The notes under the pieces: model-generated
Told to the model about the DNA's origin: nothing
What the model saw: only the letters and a program-made list of their open reading frames with translations
Databases searched by the model: none
In this document: piece after piece, positions 8,386-17,445 of the stretch
Layout: the number at the start of each line of letters is the position of its first letter
How positions within the stretch are numbered: the stretch's first letter is position 1
Program-made: the position numbers and the translations under genes
Assembly (NCBI RefSeq): GCF_003965815.1
Contig: NZ_RXOE01000001.1
Coordinates: forward strand, 620,001-684,000
Origin: Variovorax gossypii
GTDB lineage: Bacteria > Pseudomonadota > Gammaproteobacteria > Burkholderiales > Burkholderiaceae_C
DNA: 64,000 bases
Direction: 5' to 3'

Positions 8386-9381
8386 ATGCGAATCTTTGTT
8401 GCAGGTCATCGCGGCATGGTGGGTCAGGCGACGGCACGGCGCCTGCGCGAACTGGGTCACGACGTGGTGACGCGAACCCATGCCGAACTCGATCTTCTCG
8501 ACCAGGCGGCCGTGGCCCGCTTCTTCGCGACGGAGCAGATCGACCAGGTCTACCTGGCGGCGGCCAGGGTCGGCGGCATCCACGCCAACATGACCTATCC
8601 GGCGCAGTTCATCTACGAGAACTTGGCCATCGCCACCAACGTGACGCACCAGGCCTTCGTCTCTGGCGTGAAGCGGTTGCTGTTCCTCGGTTCCAGCTGC
8701 ATCTACCCGCGCATGGCCGAGCAGCCGATCCGCGAGGAATACCTTCTCAACGGCAAGCTAGAGCCCACCAACGAGCCCTATGCCATCGCCAAGATCGCCG
8801 GGCTCAAGCTGTGCGAGAGCTACAACCGCCAGTACGGCGCCACGCACGGCATCGACTACCGCAGCGTGATGCCGACCAACCTGTACGGCCCGGGCGACAA
8901 CTATCACATCGAGAACAGCCACGTGGTGCCAGCGCTGATCCAGCGCTTCCACCTGGCCAGGATCAGCAATTCCCCGAGCGTGCTGATCTGGGGCAGCGGC
9001 CGCGCGCGGCGCGAGTTCCTGTATGTCGACGACATGGTCGAAGGCTGTCTCGCGGTAATGAACCTGTCGCGCGCCGAGTACGACCGCCAGACCGATGCGA
9101 TGCGCGGCCACATCAACCTCGGCACCGGCGAGGACGTGTCCATCGCCGAGCTCACCGAGCTGATCCGCGACGTGGTGGGCTACACCGGCACCATCCGCTA
9201 CGACCTCGCCCAGCCCGACGGTGCTCCCCGGAAGCTGCTGGACGTCTCGCGCGCCAAAAGCCTCGGCTGGCATGCAACGGTGCCGCTGGCCGAAGGGCTG
9301 CGCCGCACCTACGCCGACTACCAGGAGGCGATCCGCCCGGTAGAGGAAACCGAGCAGGTCCAGGCACACGCCCACGCCTGA
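8386..9381 (+). CDS. fcl: GDP-L-fucose synthase
   Basis: Epimerises and reduces GDP-4-keto-6-deoxymannose to GDP-L-fucose with NADPH. It is 331 residues, near the usual length. The N-terminal nucleotide-binding motif is GHRGMVG. The AARVGGI segment, the SSCIYP segment (catalytic Ser/Cys region) and the YxxxK pair in [10 protein letters not shown] are all present. The ATG at 8386 begins the canonical beta strand MRIFVAG. The enzyme that makes its substrate (GDP-mannose 4,6-dehydratase) is not in the window. Confidence 0.95.
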   Translation: MRIFVAGHRGMVGQATARRLRELGHDVVTRTHAELDLLDQAAVARFFATEQIDQVYLAAARVGGIHANMTYPAQFIYENLAIATNVTHQAFVSGVKRLLFLGSSCIYPRMAEQPIREEYLLNGKLEPTNEPYAIAKIAGLKLCESYNRQYGATHGIDYRSVMPTNLYGPGDNYHIENSHVVPALIQRFHLARISNSPSVLIWGSGRARREFLYVDDMVEGCLAVMNLSRAEYDRQTDAMRGHINLGTGEDVSIAELTELIRDVVGYTGTIRYDLAQPDGAPRKLLDVSRAKSLGWHATVPLAEGLRRTYADYQEAIRPVEETEQVQAHAHA

Positions 9382-9406
9382 AACAGCCACCCACGGCAGG
9401 CCCGCC

Positions 9407-10729
9407 ATGCGCCCCCTCTCCTTCTGGTCCGGCATCGTCTGCGCCATGCTTTGCGGCCTGGTCGATCCGGCCTGGGGCTACGCGGCGGTGGCGGTGCTGT
9501 CGCTGGTCCAACTGGCGATGCTGGGCGGCTCCGGCGGCAGCGTGTTCCTGCTGATCCACTACACGGCGATCCTCACCTACTTCTCGATCGCGCCGGCGAT
9601 GCAGATCTCGCACGACCTGGAGTTCTGGGACGCGGGCGTCATGCGCACGGAGTCGCACACGCTGGCGCTGACGCTGCTGGTGCTGTACATGGCGGGCGTG
9701 GAAGCAGCGCGGCTGGGCGTTCCCGACGGGCCCGTGCACCATCCCGGGCGCCACGACAAGCAACTGGTCGGCGTGGCCCACCCGCTGCTCCTGCTGCTGA
9801 GTTGCTCGCTCGCGGCCTTCGCCTCGCTGTTCATCAAGCCCGAGCTCAACTTCGTGGCGCGCGGAATCGTTGGCGTGGGCGGCGAGGACAACGTGCCGAT
9901 CGACTTCATCTTCTATTCCACGCTGCCCAAGCTCGTGGTTCTGCTGTGCTTCGTGGCGCTGGCCATCCATGCGGTACGCCGCAGGACGCTGTGGTCCTGG
10001 TGCGCGGCGGGCATGGCCTTCGCGCTGGCGCTGGCGGCGGCCAATCCGGTGAACACGGCGCGGCAGGTTTTGCTGATCGGACTGCTGCCGCTGCTCATCC
10101 ATGCGTTGGGGCGCGGCCGGCGCTGGCTGCTCGCGGGCACGATCTTCGGCGCCATCGCAGGCCTGGGACCGATGCTGAACCTGATCTCGCGCGGCAGCAT
10201 GTGGGGAGAGGAGCTGCGGACCTTTCCCTTCAGCCAGGACTTCGACGCCATGTTCGTGGTGGCCGGCATCCTGGAGCGCGCGCCCATCCCGGACCTCGGC
10301 TGGGGCCGCTACCTGCTGTCGGCGTTCTCGTTCTTCCTGCCGCGCGACCTGAAGATGTTTCCCGATTTCGACCCGCTCGGCTGGTCGGCCATCCTCGGCA
10401 ACTTCTCGCAGAGCAACCTGTCGCTGCCGCCCTTCACTACCGCCTACTTCGACTTCGGACTGGCCGGGCCCGCGCTCTTCGGTTTCGCGATCTCGGCCGC
10501 GTTCCGGGCGGTCGACCGCGCCGTCGATCCGAACCGCCCGGTGTCGAGCACCTACCTGGCGGCGCTGGTGCTGCTGGCCGCCTACGTGCCGTTCATGCGC
10601 GGGCCGATCCTGGGCTGGGGGCCTTTCATGGTCTCGGGCCTGATCGCCGCCGCCATCGCAGGCGCACTCAGCTCCCGCGCGCGCCGCATGCCCGCGCGCA
10701 CCCTGCGGCACGGCCTGCCGGGCGCCTGA
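9407..10729 (+). CDS. Polytopic membrane protein, probable polysaccharide polymerase (Wzy-like)
   Basis: A 440-residue, very hydrophobic protein with roughly ten to twelve predicted membrane segments. A large loop lies around residues 250-320 (SRGSMWGEELRTFPFSQDF and FFLPRDLKMFPDFDPLGWS), as in O-antigen polymerase-type proteins. Sequence in this class is poorly conserved, so the call rests on topology and on position in a complete Wzx/Wzy-type cluster that otherwise lacks a polymerase. It starts 25 bases after the fucose synthase gene and is followed closely by a glycosyltransferase. Confidence 0.72.
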   Translation: MRPLSFWSGIVCAMLCGLVDPAWGYAAVAVLSLVQLAMLGGSGGSVFLLIHYTAILTYFSIAPAMQISHDLEFWDAGVMRTESHTLALTLLVLYMAGVEAARLGVPDGPVHHPGRHDKQLVGVAHPLLLLLSCSLAAFASLFIKPELNFVARGIVGVGGEDNVPIDFIFYSTLPKLVVLLCFVALAIHAVRRRTLWSWCAAGMAFALALAAANPVNTARQVLLIGLLPLLIHALGRGRRWLLAGTIFGAIAGLGPMLNLISRGSMWGEELRTFPFSQDFDAMFVVAGILERAPIPDLGWGRYLLSAFSFFLPRDLKMFPDFDPLGWSAILGNFSQSNLSLPPFTTAYFDFGLAGPALFGFAISAAFRAVDRAVDPNRPVSSTYLAALVLLAAYVPFMRGPILGWGPFMVSGLIAAAIAGALSSRARRMPARTLRHGLPGA

Positions 10730-10755
10730 AGAGCCCGCAAGGAAAGAAAAGAAAC

Positions 10756-11835
10756 ATGGCCACGTTCCTCTACTACGACACCATCCGCTTCAACAAGGCG
10801 GCCGGCGGCGTGCTCAACGTGTCGGAGGTGCTTCTGCGCCACATGCGCCTGTCGCCGGAGGACCGGGTCGAGCCGGTGAGCGAGCGGCATCCGCGCCTCT
10901 TCGCGCTGGCGCAGCGCCTGAAGATCAGCCGCTTCGTGCTCGACACGCTGCTCTACAACTTCCATCGCCTGCGCGTGCTGCTCACGGGCGAGCAGCTGTT
11001 CTCGGTCTTCCCCAACTACTACCTGCCGCTCACGCCGCTGGGGCGGCACCGCGACTCGATCGTCGTCGTCCACGACCTGCAGTACAAGGCCTATCCCCAG
11101 TACTTCGGGCGCGGCAAGCGCCTGTTCCTGGACTGGAACCTGTGGCGCGCCGCGCGCAGCGCCGCGGACGTGGTCTTCATCAGCCGCAGCAGCCAGCGGG
11201 ACTTCGAGCGCCACTTCGGCCGCTGCGGACACTCGACGGTGATCTTCAATCCGGTCGATGCGCCCCGGCCCGCTGCGGCCCCGGCCGCCACCGCCGCCGG
11301 CGAGCGCTACCTCATCGCGGCCTACCACTACTACCCGCACAAGAACTTCGACGGCATCCTCGCCCTCTTCGAGCGCATGAAGACCGCCGGCCTGGTCGAC
11401 TACCTCGACATCACGGGTAACGGCGCTGACGCGGTCGGACGCATGGTGTCCGTGCTGGCGCCGGAGGTGCGCTGCTGCGTGCGGCACCGGGGACTGGTGT
11501 CGCGCGACGAGCTGCTGCGGCTGTACCAGGGCGCGACCGCGTTCATCTCGCTGTCCACCTTCGAGGGTTTCAATCTCTCGGCGGCCGAGGCGGCGACGCT
11601 GGGCGTGCCGCTGCTGCTGTCGGACATCCCGGTGCATCGCGAGCTCTTCACCGACTACGCCTTCTTCGTGGGCGCCGACGACGGCGATCCGCAGCCGCTC
11701 GCCCGGTATCTCGCGCACCATGAGCACACGCGCCCGGCGTGGGCGCATGCCGCCACCTGCGCGCCCGCCAACGTCGCGGGGCGCTATCTCATGCTCAAGC
11801 GCGGCGCGCTGTCGCTCGCGGGGGCCATGTCATGA
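10756..11835 (+). CDS. Glycosyltransferase, GT-B fold (group 1 / GT4-like)
   Basis: The ATG at 10756 follows an AAGGAAAG purine-rich ribosome site and gives 359 residues. The N-terminal half has YDTIRFNKAAGGVLNVSEVL and VVVHDLQYKAYPQYF (a typical acceptor-side segment). The C-terminal half has ISLSTFEGFNLSAAEAATLGVPLL, matching the EGFxxxxxEA nucleotide-sugar site of GT4 enzymes. The donor sugar cannot be read from the sequence. The stop overlaps the next start (ATGA). Confidence 0.88.
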   Translation: MATFLYYDTIRFNKAAGGVLNVSEVLLRHMRLSPEDRVEPVSERHPRLFALAQRLKISRFVLDTLLYNFHRLRVLLTGEQLFSVFPNYYLPLTPLGRHRDSIVVVHDLQYKAYPQYFGRGKRLFLDWNLWRAARSAADVVFISRSSQRDFERHFGRCGHSTVIFNPVDAPRPAAAPAATAAGERYLIAAYHYYPHKNFDGILALFERMKTAGLVDYLDITGNGADAVGRMVSVLAPEVRCCVRHRGLVSRDELLRLYQGATAFISLSTFEGFNLSAAEAATLGVPLLLSDIPVHRELFTDYAFFVGADDGDPQPLARYLAHHEHTRPAWAHAATCAPANVAGRYLMLKRGALSLAGAMS

Positions 11836-12782
11836 CGGGGCGCCTGCTGTCCGCCGTGCGCCTTCTCGCGGCGCTGCCATTGCTGGCGGCGCTGCCGCTG
11901 GCAGGCCACGCGCAGCCCTCGGCCCTTCCGGTGCCGGGCTTCGGCGTGATGGTGCACTACCTGCCCGACAAGCAGTCGATCGGCGAGATCAAGCGCTTCG
12001 ACGTGGAGGCCTTTGCGTCTTCGCTGGCGGAAATGCGCGCCTCGCACCTGATCCTGACGCTCGGGCAGAACAACGGCCAGTACATCGCGCCCAACGCCGC
12101 GCTCGAAGTGCTCTGCCCGTCCAGCGCCGCCAACCGCCCGCCGCGCGATCTTCCGCTGGAGATCGGCCGGGCGCTGCGCAGCCGGGGCATCACGCTGATC
12201 CTGTACCTGCCGTTCCGCGCGCCGCAGGGCGACCGCGCGCTGATGGATTGCCTGGGCGACGTGTCGGAGCAGGAGCCGCCGCCCGCCCGCTTCATCGCCG
12301 CGTGGTCGAGCGTGATCCGCGACTGGTCGGAACGCTACGGCGTGCTCGCCAGCGGCTGGTGGTTCGACGGCACCTACAACACCAGGGGCATCACGCCCGC
12401 CGGCTGGGAAATGCTCTGCGGCGCGGCGCGCACCGGGGCGGCCAGCCGGCTGCTGGCCTTCAACGCGGGCGAAGGCGCGGAGCGCTTCAGCGCCAAGTCG
12501 GCACCCTGCCAGAACCTGATGGCCGGCGAATACATGCAGCCGCCCGCGCACCTGACCAGCCCGCCGTCGGAGCTGACCTTCCATGTGCTGACTCCGCTCG
12601 GCGCCTCGTGGGGCCGCGAGACGCCGGCGCGCTTCACCGCCGCGCAACTGCGCGACTGGATCTCGGAAGCCGCCGCCGCGAACGGGCTCTTCACGCTGGA
12701 CATGCCCATCGACGCCACGGGCCGTTTTCTTCCCGCGCACGTTGCGCTCATGAAGAGCGTCACGGCGCGCAGCAAGCCCTGA
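11832..12782 (+). CDS. Secreted glycoside-hydrolase-like protein (GH29 alpha-L-fucosidase-like)
   Basis: A 316-residue protein with a clear signal peptide (hydrophobic LLAALPLLAALPLAG, likely cleavage after GHA). The layout follows a (beta/alpha)8 glycosidase: FGVMVHY near the mature N-terminus, RFDVEAFASSLAEMRASHLILT, GITLILYLPF, then SGWWFDGTYN. The last matches the WFDG segment that carries the catalytic nucleophile in GH29 enzymes (Asp about residue 179). The GLFTLDMPIDATGRF segment near the end resembles the GH29 LLNVGPxxxG segment. The ATG at 11832 gives the signal peptide; a longer upstream frame only overlaps the glycosyltransferase. In this cluster, which makes GDP-fucose, it may trim or edit fucose in the exported polymer. 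GH29 membership is by eye. Confidence 0.65.
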   Translation: MTGRLLSAVRLLAALPLLAALPLAGHAQPSALPVPGFGVMVHYLPDKQSIGEIKRFDVEAFASSLAEMRASHLILTLGQNNGQYIAPNAALEVLCPSSAANRPPRDLPLEIGRALRSRGITLILYLPFRAPQGDRALMDCLGDVSEQEPPPARFIAAWSSVIRDWSERYGVLASGWWFDGTYNTRGITPAGWEMLCGAARTGAASRLLAFNAGEGAERFSAKSAPCQNLMAGEYMQPPAHLTSPPSELTFHVLTPLGASWGRETPARFTAAQLRDWISEAAAANGLFTLDMPIDATGRFLPAHVALMKSVTARSKP

Positions 12783-12834
12783 AGTCCGCATCAACGAATC
12801 GCTGTCACATCCCGTCAACCCTTCATCAAGCGCC

Positions 12835-13767
12835 ATGAAATCTTCCTTGCCCTTCATCGTCGTCGAAGACCGCCAGAACAAGACCCTCGCGCTGTGCCGC
12901 GAGTCGGCGGAGCTGGCCGGCGAGTCACTTTTCGTGCTGTCGGACACCGACGCGGGCCCGGCCTACGAGCGCTTCTGCCGCTCGTACGTGCACCTGTCGA
13001 GCAATCCTCCGGAGTTCGAGAAGATCTGTTTCCGCCGCTACTTTCTCCTAGCGCGGTTTCTGGAATTCCACCCGGAAGTGCAAGATTTCGTGCTGGTCGA
13101 CAGCGACGTGCTGCTCTTCCAGGGCGCAGGGGCCCACATCAGGCGGCTCGCGGGCAAGGCCGATTTCTCGGGCTCGCGCATGCAGTCGGCCGATGGCTGG
13201 AACCCATGCCAGATCTCGCCGCACGTGAGCTACTGGACCTCGAACGGCCTGCGCCGCTTCGTGGCCTACGTGCTCGACAGCTACTCCACACCCTCGGGTC
13301 GCAGGAAGCTGCGCGAGATCGCGGCGCGCTTCGCCGCGCGGGGCGTGCGCGGCGGTGTCTCGGACATGACGCTGCTGTACCTCTGGGCACACGCCACGGG
13401 CAACGACGACCCGATCAACCGGGTGCTCGACGGCACGGTCGTCGACCACAACATCAACGGCATGCACAACCTGCACCGCGGGGAGTTCAAGGTGCTGGGC
13501 GGCGCCAAGCGCATCGCCTGGCGCGAAGGCAAGGCCTGGCTGACGAGCACCACCGGCGACATGACGCGCGTGGTGGCGCTGCACTTCCAGGGCAGCGCCA
13601 AGATGGCCATGCCGTATGCGCTGCGCGGCCACATGCTCACCGTGGCGGCCGTCACCTACGCGCTGCAGATGGCGCGCCGCGCGAAGAACAACGCCTTCCG
13701 CGCCGGTGCGTTCGCGCGCCGGGTGATCGACACGCGCCGCGTGCACCGCGTGCCGGCCGGCAAATAG
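12835..13767 (+). CDS. Probable glycosyltransferase with DxD motif (GT-A-like)
   Basis: A 310-residue soluble protein of no firmly recognised family. The segment FVLVDSDVLLFQG (about residues 84-96) looks like the metal/nucleotide-sugar-binding DxD strand of GT-A transferases. It is followed by FSGSRMQSADGWNPCQISPHVSYW, and VSDMTLLYLWA could hold the acceptor or base region. There is no signal peptide, and the C-terminus is basic (ARRAKNNAFRAGAFARR). Its place between a GT-B enzyme and a flippase supports a role in building the repeat unit. Confidence 0.68.
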   Translation: MKSSLPFIVVEDRQNKTLALCRESAELAGESLFVLSDTDAGPAYERFCRSYVHLSSNPPEFEKICFRRYFLLARFLEFHPEVQDFVLVDSDVLLFQGAGAHIRRLAGKADFSGSRMQSADGWNPCQISPHVSYWTSNGLRRFVAYVLDSYSTPSGRRKLREIAARFAARGVRGGVSDMTLLYLWAHATGNDDPINRVLDGTVVDHNINGMHNLHRGEFKVLGGAKRIAWREGKAWLTSTTGDMTRVVALHFQGSAKMAMPYALRGHMLTVAAVTYALQMARRAKNNAFRAGAFARRVIDTRRVHRVPAGK

Positions 13768-13791
13768 CCGAACGAGAAGCGAGCCCGCGCC

Positions 13792-15051
13792 ATGAAGCAC
13801 TTCAGCCTGCCACTCACGCCGCCCGGCGCGCGCATGGCCTGGCTGTCCGGGCTGGGCGCGCTCGCCTCGCGGCTCTATGTGTACCTGTCGGGCTTCCTGG
13901 CCATCTTCCTGATGGCGGCGAGCATTCCGCCGGCGCGCTTCGGCGAGTACTCGATCTACCAGTCGGTCATGGAAGTGGCGCTGGTGGTCGGCACGCTGGG
14001 CAGCTCGCTGCTCTTCTCGCGCCACGCGGCCACGGTGCCGCCGGGCGTGACGCGCGGCGACGTGGTGCGCACGCTGGCCATCGGCCTGCCGCTGGCCACG
14101 GTGCTGGTGACGGTGATCCTCACGGTGCAGCGCATGCCCGTGGGCGACGCGCCCTTCGCCATCCTGGTGGCGACGCTGGCCGTGTTCGCCTTCAACAGCC
14201 TGCGCCTTTCCTTCAGCCGCGGCCTCGGGCACGCGGGGCTGCTCAACCTGGAGGCCGGCATCCGCGCGACCGTCCTGGTCGCGGGCGTGAGCCTGTGCGT
14301 GGCGGTGCGCTTCGATCTCGGCGTGGCGCACCTGCTGCTCATCAACCTGATCGCCGTCGTGATGGTGTGCCTGGCGGTGGGACTGCCGGCCAACGGTGCC
14401 GCGCCGCCCATCGGCCGTGCCGCGCTGCAACTGGGCTCGCAGGCCAGCGCGACGGTGTATTCGCTGCTCATGTTCCTACTGCGCAAGTCGGACCTGCTCA
14501 TCGTGGCGTACTTCATGCCGCTGAGCTACGTGGGCGCCTTCAAGCTCGCCTTCCTGCTGGCGGAGGCACCGTCGCAGTTCGTGCAGTCCTTCCTCTTCAC
14601 GAAGACGCCGGCCATGCTGGAGACCGAGGCCGGCAACTTCACGGCGGCGAAGCTGCGCCTGGCGAAGCACTCCTTCCTGCTGGGCTGCGCGCTCTTCGTC
14701 GGGCTGGCGGCCCTCATCACGGCAGCAGCGCCGCTGCTCAAGCTGGGCAACGAGGCGCGCTCCATCTTCCTGTGCATCGCGCCGTACTTCCTGCTGCGCA
14801 CCTACACGATCCACCACGAGATGGTGCTGTCGCTGAAGACCTCGATGGGCTCGCTCGGCCGGTGGGCGCTGCTCGAAGTGGCGCTGCGGCTGGCGTCCTA
14901 CGGCGCGGTGGCGGTGCTCTTTCCGGGCAAGCCGCACTACGTCTTCTTCATTGCCTGCGTGACCGACTTCGTGCTGTGCGAGACGCGCATGCGCCTGCAC
15001 TTCGGCTTCTTCCCCATCTTGCGCCTGCTGGCGCGGGGACGGTCGTCATGA
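13792..15051 (+). CDS. Polysaccharide flippase (Wzx-like, oligosaccharide transporter)
   Basis: A 419-residue integral membrane protein with about 12 hydrophobic segments and an Arg/Lys-containing topology like Wzx proteins. It would flip the undecaprenyl-linked repeat across the inner membrane. Family-like landmarks are the SGFLAIFLMAASIPPARFGEYSIYQS start and the AFKLAFLLAEAPSQFVQSFLF region. It is the only flippase candidate in the cluster. The stop overlaps the next gene by 4 bases. Confidence 0.85.
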   Translation: MKHFSLPLTPPGARMAWLSGLGALASRLYVYLSGFLAIFLMAASIPPARFGEYSIYQSVMEVALVVGTLGSSLLFSRHAATVPPGVTRGDVVRTLAIGLPLATVLVTVILTVQRMPVGDAPFAILVATLAVFAFNSLRLSFSRGLGHAGLLNLEAGIRATVLVAGVSLCVAVRFDLGVAHLLLINLIAVVMVCLAVGLPANGAAPPIGRAALQLGSQASATVYSLLMFLLRKSDLLIVAYFMPLSYVGAFKLAFLLAEAPSQFVQSFLFTKTPAMLETEAGNFTAAKLRLAKHSFLLGCALFVGLAALITAAAPLLKLGNEARSIFLCIAPYFLLRTYTIHHEMVLSLKTSMGSLGRWALLEVALRLASYGAVAVLFPGKPHYVFFIACVTDFVLCETRMRLHFGFFPILRLLARGRSS

Positions 15052-16295
15052 AGATCCTCGTCTATTCGATGAACTTCGCGCCCGAGCTGGCCGGCATCGG
15101 CAAGTACTCGGGCGAGATGGCCGAATGGCTGCAGGCGCGCGGGCACGAGGTGCGGGTGATCGCGTCGCCGCCCTTCTTTCCGCAATGGGCCGTGTCCGAG
15201 GGCTACTCGGCATGGGCCTACCGCAAGGACGACTGGAACGGCGTCAAGGTCTGGCGCGCGCCCACCTGGGTGCCGCGGAAGCCGCGCGCACTGGGGCGGA
15301 TCGGGCACCTGCTGTCCTTCACGCTGTCGAGCATTCCGCTGCTGCTGGCGCAGCTGCGCTGGCGGCCCGACGTGGTGTTCGTGGTGGAGCCGCCCGTCTC
15401 CTGCGCACCGGCCGCGCTGTGCCTGGCGAAGCTGCTGCGCGCCAGTTCGTGGCTGCACATCCAGGACTACGAGGTGGACGCCGCCTTCGGCCTGGGCTGG
15501 GTGCGCGGCGAACGGGTGCGCCGCTTCGCGCTGGCGGCCGAGCGCTGGCTGATGCGCAAGTTCGACCGCGTCTCGACCATTTCGTCCACGATGCTCGCCA
15601 AGGCCCGGGAGAAAGGCGTGGACGAGTCCAGGCTGGTGCTGTTCCCGAACTGGGTCGACGTGGAAGCCATCCGCCCCGTCGAGCGCCCCGCGCTGGTCAC
15701 GGGCGCATTCGCGCAGGGCTATCGGGCCGAGCTGGGCATCCCGGCCGAGGCGGTGGTGGTGCTCTATGCCGGCAGCCTGGGCAGCAAGCAGGGCATCGAG
15801 CTGCTGGCCGACGCGGCGCGGCTGCTGGTGTGCTCGCACGACATCCATTTCGTGTTCTGCGGCAACGGGCCGAGCCGCGCCTCGCTGATGGATGCCTGCG
15901 TGCGGCTGGGCAACGCGCACTTTCTCGACCTGCAGCCGGCCGAGCGGCTCAACGAGCTACTGGGCATGGCCGACATCCACGTGCTGCCGCAGCGCGCCGA
16001 CGCAGCCGACCTGGTCATGCCATCGAAGCTCGGCGGCATGCTCGCCAGCGGCCGCGCCGTGATCGTGACCGCACATGCCGGCACCGCGCTCAGCGAAGCC
16101 GTGTGGGGCCGCGGCGTGGTGGTCGAGCCCGGCGACCCCGCCGCGCTGGCCGATGCCATCGAACAGCTCTCGATGTCGCCCGCCACGCGCGAGCTGATGG
16201 GAGCGATCGGCCGGCGCTTCGCCGAAGCCGAGCTGGACCGCAACGTGATCCTGCAGCGCCTCGAAGAGGAACTGCAGCGCAGCATCGCGGCGTGA
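15048..16295 (+). CDS. Glycosyltransferase, WcaI-like GT4
   Basis: A 415-residue protein. The start, MKILVYSMNFAPELAGIGKYSGEM, is characteristic of the WcaI (colanic acid) branch of GT4 transferases. It continues with WLQARGHEVRVIASPPFFPQW. The C-terminal domain has VVLYAGSLGSKQGIELLADAA, DIHVLPQRADAADLVMPSKLGGMLASGRAVI and EPGDP, which fit the donor-binding half. WcaI transfers fucose in E. coli colanic acid; the same donor here is inference, supported by fcl and manC in the cluster. It begins inside the flippase stop codon region. Confidence 0.9.
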   Translation: MKILVYSMNFAPELAGIGKYSGEMAEWLQARGHEVRVIASPPFFPQWAVSEGYSAWAYRKDDWNGVKVWRAPTWVPRKPRALGRIGHLLSFTLSSIPLLLAQLRWRPDVVFVVEPPVSCAPAALCLAKLLRASSWLHIQDYEVDAAFGLGWVRGERVRRFALAAERWLMRKFDRVSTISSTMLAKAREKGVDESRLVLFPNWVDVEAIRPVERPALVTGAFAQGYRAELGIPAEAVVVLYAGSLGSKQGIELLADAARLLVCSHDIHFVFCGNGPSRASLMDACVRLGNAHFLDLQPAERLNELLGMADIHVLPQRADAADLVMPSKLGGMLASGRAVIVTAHAGTALSEAVWGRGVVVEPGDPAALADAIEQLSMSPATRELMGAIGRRFAEAELDRNVILQRLEEELQRSIAA

Positions 16296-16323
16296 GGCGA
16301 ACCCGTCGCGAGGACCAACCACC

Positions 16324-17445
16324 ATGCCAGCCCCCGGAATCCTCGTCACAGGCGGCGCCGGCTTCATCGGCAGCCACACCTGCGTGGCGCTGATCGCGGC
16401 GGGCTACCGGCCGGTGGTGCTCGACACGCTGGTCAACAGCGACGCGCGCTCGCTGAAGCGGGTGGCGTGCATCACCGGCATCGAGCCCGTGCTCGTGCGC
16501 GCCGACGTGCGCGACGCGGCGGCGCTCGACCGCGCGTTCGCGGCGCACCCGGTGCGGGCGGTGGTGCACCTGGCGGGGCTGAAGGCGGTCGGCGAGTCGG
16601 TGGCCGATCCGCTGGGCTACTACGACGTCAACCTGGCCGGCACGCTCTCGCTGGTGCAGGCCATGGGCCGCGCCGGGGTGCGCACGCTGGTGTTTTCCTC
16701 GTCGGCCACGGTGTACGGCGACTCGCATCCCTCGCCCATACCGGAGTCCGCGGCCTGCAACGCGGTCAATCCCTACGGCCGCACCAAGGCCATGGTGGAG
16801 AGCGTGCTGGCCGACCTCTCGCGCTCCGACGGGCGCTGGGGCATCGCCTGTCTGCGCTACTTCAACCCGGTGGGCGCACACGAGAGCGGCCTGCTCGGCG
16901 AGCTGCCGCACGGTCCGCCCAACAACCTCATGCCCTACGTCGCGCAGGTCGCGGCCGGCGAGCGCGACTGCCTGGTGGTGCATGGCGCCGACTACGACAC
17001 CGCCGACGGCACGGGCGTTCGCGACTACGTGCACGTGATGGACGTGGCCGAGGGTCATGTGGCGGCGCTGCGCCATGCGGCGCGCCGGCCGGGTGTTCTG
17101 ATGACCAACCTCGGCACCGGCCATGGCGCGTCGGTGCTTGAAGTGGTGTCGGCCTTCGAGCGCGCGAGCGGCCGCCGCATCGCGCTGCGCATCGGGCCGC
17201 GCCGACCCGGCGATGCCCCCGCCTACTGGGCCGATGCGCGCGGCGCATTCCTCGCCCTCGGCTGGCGCGCGCGCCGCGACCTCGACCAGATGTGCGCCGA
17301 CAGCTGGCGCTGGCAAGCCGCCAACCCGCACGGCTTCGACGACCCGGCACCGGCCTTCGCCGCGAATCTTCCGCGCTTCCAGGACAACAGCGGTGCCGAC
17401 ACCGACGCCAATATCAACTCCAACGTGGGACATAGCCATGCCTGA
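16324..17445 (+). CDS. galE: UDP-glucose 4-epimerase
   Basis: Interconverts UDP-glucose and UDP-galactose. The NAD-binding motif GGAGFIGSHTC, the VVHLAGLKAVGES segment, the catalytic SSSATVYG and the YxxxK in NPYGRTKAMVE are all present. So are the substrate loop NLMPYVAQVAAG and the GVRDYVHVMD segment. At 373 residues it is some 30 longer than typical GalE because of a C-terminal tail (DDPAPAFAANLPRF onward). The last 8 bases overlap the response regulator gene. Confidence 0.95.
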   Translation: MPAPGILVTGGAGFIGSHTCVALIAAGYRPVVLDTLVNSDARSLKRVACITGIEPVLVRADVRDAAALDRAFAAHPVRAVVHLAGLKAVGESVADPLGYYDVNLAGTLSLVQAMGRAGVRTLVFSSSATVYGDSHPSPIPESAACNAVNPYGRTKAMVESVLADLSRSDGRWGIACLRYFNPVGAHESGLLGELPHGPPNNLMPYVAQVAAGERDCLVVHGADYDTADGTGVRDYVHVMDVAEGHVAALRHAARRPGVLMTNLGTGHGASVLEVVSAFERASGRRIALRIGPRRPGDAPAYWADARGAFLALGWRARRDLDQMCADSWRWQAANPHGFDDPAPAFAANLPRFQDNSGADTDANINSNVGHSHA

